Source: Cytobacillus luteolus
GTDB taxonomy: Bacteria; Bacillota; Bacilli; Bacillales; Bacillaceae_L
DNA: 64,000 nucleotides
Assembly: GCF_017873715.1 (NCBI RefSeq)
Contig: NZ_JAGGKM010000007.1
Span: 1-64,000 of the forward strand
Reading direction: 5' to 3'
Under the pieces are notes generated by a model. The model saw only the letters and a program-made list of their open reading frames with translations, was not told the origin of the DNA and did not search any database. Of the stretch, positions 59,639-64,000 are shown in pieces. The translations under genes were made by a program, and so were the position numbers. Numbering within the stretch: position 1 is the first letter of the stretch; the number at the start of each line of letters is the position of its first letter.

Positions 59639-59656
59639 GAGCCGTATCATAAATAG
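59639..59656 (+). other. SCC-type attachment site, copy 2 (repeat of the rlmH 3' end)
   Basis: GAGCCGTATCATAAATAG reads EPYHK-stop in frame, exactly the C-terminus of RlmH, with no rlmH gene in front of it. It resembles the staphylococcal att core even more closely than the rlmH copy does. It probably marks the far end of segment 1 and the junction with a second element. Confidence 0.72.
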
Positions 59657-59735
59657 TGTAGGAGACAGCTAGTAGAAACGAGTTGAAAGTACTCGAACTA
59701 CAAAAAAAATTTATAAATAATTTGGAGGGATTTTT

Positions 59736-60680
59736 ATGTCAAACAAAAATGTAACAGTTACCTTTCACCATGGTCCACTTTCTAATGAAATTAGAGGTGC
59801 TAAGCTTAAAGGTATATCAATGCAACTTAGAAAAGGATATTTTGATAGTCCATATTCTATGGATACAGACCGAGTTGGTCAAGAAATTGATAAAGGTTTA
59901 AAGACTTACTTTAATAAAAGATTACAAAACCGAATTATCCTTGATAGCGGTTTAATTTATAAAATAAGTTATGAATTAACGTATCCATATCTTATAAAGG
60001 ATTTAGAGGAAGTTCATTTAATAAATCAAGAATTAGAGGTGGCTCTAAGGCTAACAATTGGCAAATTGGGAGTTAGTCCTAATGAATGGTCTACTAGCCT
60101 TAACTTCTCGTTTCAGGATGAAACAAAGCCTATAGATATGGACGGTTATAAGGTCAAAATAAAAGGTAGAGTTATCGCTAAATCCAATATTGAAGAGAAC
60201 TTTTTAGACACAAGGATGTTCGAAGAGTACTTGATAAATCAGATGCGTGAGGACCATTTTAATGGATTAAATGGGATAGATCGGCTGGCAGCCTATATTC
60301 CAATAAACCCAAATGAATCACTTAATGATGTTATCGAGTTTAGTCACACTCTAGTAGACCAATTATCTAATCTACCTATTAGACCAACAAGAATTATCAT
60401 TCATGATGATATGTATGAAATTGATTGGGGTTATAACAAATATCAAGTAGTTGTTAATGAAACTCAATACTCAAAATTAATAGTAGATTTTTGTCATTAT
60501 TTAAATGATTATTGTCCAAGTGAATGGAATATTGGCTTTCAATTAGGTTCCCTAGGAGATGACCCTGGACCATGCATTAAAGGAGTACCAACAGATGAAA
60601 TTAACTATTCACCTAGATTTAATCAAGATTGCTTTGGTAATCATGGACCAATTGAAGTACTTAGTTTGATTAGAAAATAA
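59736..60680 (+). CDS. Hypothetical protein, first gene of the second segment
   Basis: A 314-aa soluble-looking protein (MSNKNVTVTFHHGPLSNEIR..., ending PIEVLSLIRK). I recognise no domain. TTGGAGGG lies upstream of the ATG. It precedes the primase-helicase gene by 55 bp in the same direction. It could be an accessory replication factor, but the sequence alone does not show it. Confidence 0.65.
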   Translation: MSNKNVTVTFHHGPLSNEIRGAKLKGISMQLRKGYFDSPYSMDTDRVGQEIDKGLKTYFNKRLQNRIILDSGLIYKISYELTYPYLIKDLEEVHLINQELEVALRLTIGKLGVSPNEWSTSLNFSFQDETKPIDMDGYKVKIKGRVIAKSNIEENFLDTRMFEEYLINQMREDHFNGLNGIDRLAAYIPINPNESLNDVIEFSHTLVDQLSNLPIRPTRIIIHDDMYEIDWGYNKYQVVVNETQYSKLIVDFCHYLNDYCPSEWNIGFQLGSLGDDPGPCIKGVPTDEINYSPRFNQDCFGNHGPIEVLSLIRK

Positions 60681-60735
60681 GTTATAAAATTTGCAAATTA
60701 TTTGTTACCTAAATTAATGACTTGGAGTTGTAATT

Positions 60736-63051
60736 ATGAACGAAACAACTTATAGGAAATTATTAACAGAAGGGTTAAAAAAGTACCAAGAATTAGGCCT
60801 CCCTATTTTTCCTTGTAAGGGAAAAAAACCATTAATAAAAAATTGGAAATACCGAGGTGCACCTACTGATGTAGAAATAAATGAGTGGTTAGAAAAGTAC
60901 CCTGGTATGAATATAGGTATGGTATTAGGAACTTCAAGTAATCAAGTTGGTATTGATGTAGAAGGAGAAGGTGGATACAAAATTTTAAAGGATTTATGCC
61001 TAGGGGATCTACCTGAAACTTTACAGTTTTCAACTCCGAGTGGTGGAATGCGATATTTATATCGCATTCCAGCTAATGAAACTCATTTAAAAAAATTCAC
61101 TAAAACAGATAAAACTGAAAAGCACAGTGAGTGTGCATTACTAGGTGAAGGGCAAATGACGATAATGCCTCCATCAGTCGGGGAAAATGGTATTGGCTAT
61201 GAGTGGATTAATGGTCCATCTGATGTAGAAATTTCTAATGCACCAGGTTGGATGATTAGTTTAATGAAGACAGCTAAAAAACAAATAGGGTATTCTCACT
61301 CGGATATAGAGGTGCTTGCTACTCTAAGATCGAAATGTCCAGCATTTGATGAAGACACGAATATACAAAGAGAGAATGGGCTAGATAACGATACTTGGTT
61401 CAAGTGGATATCACTATTAACAAATGCAGGGTATCATGAATCAGCTAAAATTTTCTCTAAAGCTTCTTTTAAGCATAATAGCGACAGCGATAAGAGGCTA
61501 GAATTACTAAGGAATAATCGAATAAATGGTATGGTCCGATGTAGTACTCTTCAATGCTCAGAAGACCAAATTCGTAGATGTTTTCAAAATGATATTAGAT
61601 TAAATAAGAGTGGGGAAATCAGTAACAGTCCAGGTTTTTTCCTTTCACAGGAAAAACAGTCGATATCTAATTGGACACAAGCAAAACTTGAAAACATTGG
61701 ATTCCAGTTCACAAAGTCTGGTGAGTTTAAAGGGATTAATGGAAATATATACGCAAGACACTTGTTGCAGGAATTAGATATTGTGTATGTCTCCGCAGGA
61801 GACAGGTACTGCACCTACGATAATGGTATTTGGGTTTATCTAGATAGAAATAATCTATCTAGAAAGTTAAGGAATATCCTTCATCAGTATAAGCCTGATA
61901 TTTGGACTAGCAGCCTTGAAGATGTGTATCTAGAAGCATTAAAAGTAGAGGCTACTAGGGTAGAAAAACTTGACAGTAACAAGGGTTTCATTAATTTGAA
62001 TAATGGAATGTTTAATCTTAGTAATTTTCAACTTGAGCCGCATGATAAGAAATATTACTCAAGTGTTCGTGTACCTATTACCTATAATCCTGAGGCGGAT
62101 TGCCTACAATTTATGCAATTTCTTGATGATGTCTTTGAAGGCGATCAGGAACGAATAAACCTGATAGGTGAAGTTTTAGGATACTGTTTAACTGCAGAGA
62201 CTAAAGCTCAAAAAGCAATTCTACTGTATGGGCGTGGTTCCAATGGTAAAAGTGTTTTAGCAGAAATAATCACCTATTTATGTGGAAGAGAAAATGTATC
62301 TTCCGTACCGATTCAGGACCTAGAGAAACCTTTTGCTAGATTTGAATTGGTAGATAAACTAATAAACCTAGCAACAGAGAACGAAGTAGACAAAAACGGT
62401 CTAAATACGACACATTTTAAATCGATTGTTACTGGTGATCCTATTCGTGTTGAGAGAAAGTATGAGCCTGGTTTTACGTATCAACCTATATGTAAGTTGG
62501 TTTTTGCATTAAACAACTTACCCTACTCTCGTGATAAAAGTAATGGATTCTTGAGGCGACTTTTAATCGTGCCATTCAATCGTTCATTCTCAAAGAACGA
62601 AAAGGATCCAGATTTAATTGGAAAGTTAAAGACAGAAATGTCTGGTATTTTAAACTTTGCATTAGAAGGCCTAAAGCGATTACGAAATAACAAATACGAT
62701 TTTTCGGAATCAAAAGTGGTTAATGAAGCAGTAGCGGAATATACCGAAAATTTAAATCCAATCAAAAGTTTTGTGGATGAGAGAATAATAGTAACAGGTA
62801 ATCCTCTTGATAGAGTAAGCCATGCCTCTCTAAAAAGAGCATATGAACTTTGGTGTTCAGAAAGTGGGTTTTCAGGGAACCAAACAACAAATTCCAGATC
62901 GTTTATTAAAAATGTAAAGGATACATTAAAGGATAACAGTATGCAATTTGATACTTCTAAATCTGGAAATCATCGATATATTACAGAAGTAAAACTAAAA
63001 AATAATCAAACTATTACGCTTGAAGATGATATGTCGATATTTGATATGTAA
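60736..63051 (+). CDS. Bifunctional primase-polymerase / SF3 helicase (D5/P4 family)
   Basis: A 771-aa replication protein. The N-terminal prim-pol domain (about 10-180) has LPIFPCKGKKPLIKNW, GIDVEGEGG with the acidic pair and TPSGGMRYLY. A central PriCT-like region follows (near 220-250). The D5_N and SF3 helicase part has Walker A GRGSNGKS at 499-506 and FALNNLPYSRD. Such proteins start replication of plasmids, satellites and integrative elements. In staphylococcal SCC the corresponding slot holds a Cch-type helicase. The ATG follows TTGGAGTTG. Confidence 0.9.
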   Translation: MNETTYRKLLTEGLKKYQELGLPIFPCKGKKPLIKNWKYRGAPTDVEINEWLEKYPGMNIGMVLGTSSNQVGIDVEGEGGYKILKDLCLGDLPETLQFSTPSGGMRYLYRIPANETHLKKFTKTDKTEKHSECALLGEGQMTIMPPSVGENGIGYEWINGPSDVEISNAPGWMISLMKTAKKQIGYSHSDIEVLATLRSKCPAFDEDTNIQRENGLDNDTWFKWISLLTNAGYHESAKIFSKASFKHNSDSDKRLELLRNNRINGMVRCSTLQCSEDQIRRCFQNDIRLNKSGEISNSPGFFLSQEKQSISNWTQAKLENIGFQFTKSGEFKGINGNIYARHLLQELDIVYVSAGDRYCTYDNGIWVYLDRNNLSRKLRNILHQYKPDIWTSSLEDVYLEALKVEATRVEKLDSNKGFINLNNGMFNLSNFQLEPHDKKYYSSVRVPITYNPEADCLQFMQFLDDVFEGDQERINLIGEVLGYCLTAETKAQKAILLYGRGSNGKSVLAEIITYLCGRENVSSVPIQDLEKPFARFELVDKLINLATENEVDKNGLNTTHFKSIVTGDPIRVERKYEPGFTYQPICKLVFALNNLPYSRDKSNGFLRRLLIVPFNRSFSKNEKDPDLIGKLKTEMSGILNFALEGLKRLRNNKYDFSESKVVNEAVAEYTENLNPIKSFVDERIIVTGNPLDRVSHASLKRAYELWCSESGFSGNQTTNSRSFIKNVKDTLKDNSMQFDTSKSGNHRYITEVKLKNNQTITLEDDMSIFDM

Positions 63052-63072
63052 CTAGGTTTTTTAGGATTAATT

Positions 63073-63090
63073 GAGCCTTATCATAAAACT
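63073..63090 (+). other. Third, degenerate attachment-like sequence
   Basis: GAGCCTTATCATAAAACT: the first 15 bases match copy 2 at 14 positions and again read EPYHK, but there is no stop codon after it. It lies 20 bp past the primase-helicase gene. It could be an att remnant or coincidence. Confidence 0.35.
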
Positions 63091-63153
63091 TAGAAGTAGT
63101 TTTAGCCTGTTAGTGCAACAATCAAAGGATTAATCTAGTACGTTATTAATACA

Positions 63154-63324
63154 ATGGGGCATTTGGGGCAATACAGGGACGGAATCGAAAAGAGAATGCC
63201 CAACTTACTTGCCAAGGTAGACTTATATATTGCAAATGGATGGGCAATAAGGGCGATGAAAAATGAAAAGAAAATACCCATCCCCCCCTGTCTAATTAAT
63301 AGATTGCTAATAATAGATTTCTAA
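63154..63324 (+). CDS. Possible 56-aa ORF between helicase and recombinase genes
   Basis: An open frame MGHLGQYRDGIEKRMPNLLA... to ...LINRLLIIDF. The composition looks protein-like, but there is no ribosome binding site before the ATG, so this may be spurious. The 605-bp gap 63052-63656 otherwise holds the attachment-like repeat and a GC-rich hairpin. Confidence 0.3.
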   Translation: MGHLGQYRDGIEKRMPNLLAKVDLYIANGWAIRAMKNEKKIPIPPCLINRLLIIDF

Positions 63325-63503
63325 GAATAAATTTGTTGAAGTTATCGCCCGCAAAGCCCAAACATCCTTAAAGATAATGACATCAAGGAAAAGGTCCAAG
63401 GACAATCTTAAAGCACACAGAGTTTTCCGCCCCTTCTAATGCCTGGCCTAGTTCAACTAGCAGTATTTGAACCTAAACTATATGGTATCTTCGGTAGTTC
63501 CAA

Positions 63504-63542
63504 CCCCCCGCGTCCTCCAACTTGATTAGGGGAGGGGGTGAA
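63504..63542 (+). promoter_or_regulatory. GC-rich hairpin over a ribosome-binding-like sequence
   Basis: ACCCCCCGCGTCCTCC can pair with the following GGGGAGGGGGT, hiding a GGAGG-type site. An 8-codon frame GTG-AAA-ACA-CAA-AAA-TCT-GTC-TAA starts at about 63548. A leader peptide or translational control upstream of the recombinase is possible. Base composition stands out from the AT-rich surroundings. Confidence 0.4.
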
Positions 63543-63656
63543 GGAAGTGAAAACACAAAAATCTGTCTAAGGGAACTAGTGAAATAACAGAATTTTTATT
63601 TATATATTATAAATTAGAATATAAAACCTTACATTATGAAAAGGAGAGTAACAGTA

Positions 63657-63797
63657 ATGTCTGCATCTACCTCATATAATCCCGAATATAAAATTCTAGT
63701 AAGCCTATTAGCGGAAATGGTAACTAACTATGTTTTAATGAAGGAATTACAAAATACAGATAAGGATGAATTAGAAGGAGAGAAGAAAAATGAATAA
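63657..63797 (+). CDS. 46-aa small protein preceding the serine recombinase
   Basis: It starts MSASTSYNPEYKILVSLLAE, then MVTNYVLMKELQNTDKDELE and a short charged end. AAAAGGAGAG lies upstream of the ATG. It overlaps the recombinase start by 8 bp, so the two are coupled. The family is not recognised. Confidence 0.7.
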   Translation: MSASTSYNPEYKILVSLLAEMVTNYVLMKELQNTDKDELEGEKKNE

Positions 63798-64000
63798 TTA
63801 CAATCTAGGAATAAACCAATACCTTAGTGACAATAACAACATACAGTTTGATCTAAGTAGTAGTCTGAAAAAGGTTGCTATCTATGCTAGGGTTTCAACC
63901 ACTGAACAGGCTGTCGAAGGTTACAGTATTGATGAACAGTTGAGATTACTAAAGGAATGGTGTGATCAGCACGGCTATGAAGTATATAAAGAATATGCCG
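63790..64000 (+). CDS. Large serine recombinase, ccr-like (partial, N-terminus)
   Basis: The first 70 codons are present. After a short N-terminal extension comes KKVAIYARVSTTEQAVEGYS, the start of the serine resolvase domain. The catalytic Ser is residue 36 (in ARVST), followed by IDEQLRLLKEWCDQHGYEVY. This motif is typical of large serine integrases, including CcrA/B/C of SCC elements. Position beside a helicase gene downstream of rlmH favours a Ccr. The C-terminal part is outside the window, so the subtype cannot be assigned. Confidence 0.88.
   Translation, partial: MNNYNLGINQYLSDNNNIQFDLSSSLKKVAIYARVSTTEQAVEGYSIDEQLRLLKEWCDQHGYEVYKEYA

Overview
The window is a 64 kb stretch of a low-GC Bacillaceae chromosome around the replication origin, followed by an accessory island. 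The gene order matches the Bacillus origin region. Sporulation-linked genes (spoIIIJ, spo0J, yyaC), noc and five parS sites point to an endospore-forming relative of Bacillus. I cannot name the species.

Layout, core part. 1-297 is the 5' end of a 16S rRNA gene (minus strand) with its promoter. 625-10911 (minus) carries an HD-GYP-like gene, gyrA, gyrB, remB, recF, yaaA, dnaN and dnaA. oriC is bipartite: DnaA boxes lie upstream of dnaA, and DnaA boxes, DnaA-trios and an AT-rich unwinding element lie between dnaA and dnaN. A 52-bp tandem repeat sits between oriC and rpmH. From rpmH onward everything points away from the origin: rpmH-rnpA-spoIIIJ-jag, mnmE-mnmG-rsmG-noc-soj-spo0J, a DUF554 gene, yyaC (reverse), a YkvI-like transporter, an MscS channel, yyzM, yyaE, ychF, rpsF-ssbA-rpsR (with an S6:S18-type leader), yybS-gdpP-rplI, dnaC and purA. 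A tRNA cluster (Lys, Glu, Asp, Phe) follows, interrupted by two unusual units that each begin with a 5' half-tRNA. Then come an M23 peptidase gene, walRKHIJ, htrC, a CxxH/CxxC mini-protein gene and rlmH.

Layout, accessory part. From the 3' end of rlmH (48144) to the window end the genes look acquired and resemble a staphylococcal cassette chromosome (SCC)-type element. The rlmH 3' end, which encodes EPYHK-stop, is partly repeated at 59639-59656, where the bases again read EPYHK-stop. A third, weaker copy lies at 63073. Segment 1 (48145-59656) carries a LAGLIDADG-family protein, two tandem cytosine-5 DNA methyltransferases convergent with a DUF3883/PD-(D/E)XK putative restriction enzyme, an ArgR-like regulator, a RadC/JAB protein, tiny peptide genes, a DUF960-like gene, an XRE regulator with a small membrane protein, two related structured-RNA candidates, and a ribbon-helix-helix protein. 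Segment 2 (59657 onward) carries an unknown gene, a primase-polymerase/SF3 helicase, a 46-aa ORF and the start of a large serine recombinase (ccr-like) cut by the window edge.

The likeliest reading is a tandem or composite SCC-like island in a Bacillaceae host: segment 1 holds a restriction-modification cargo without its own recombinase, and segment 2 holds replication and recombinase functions. This is inferred from sequence features read by eye. No database search was run.
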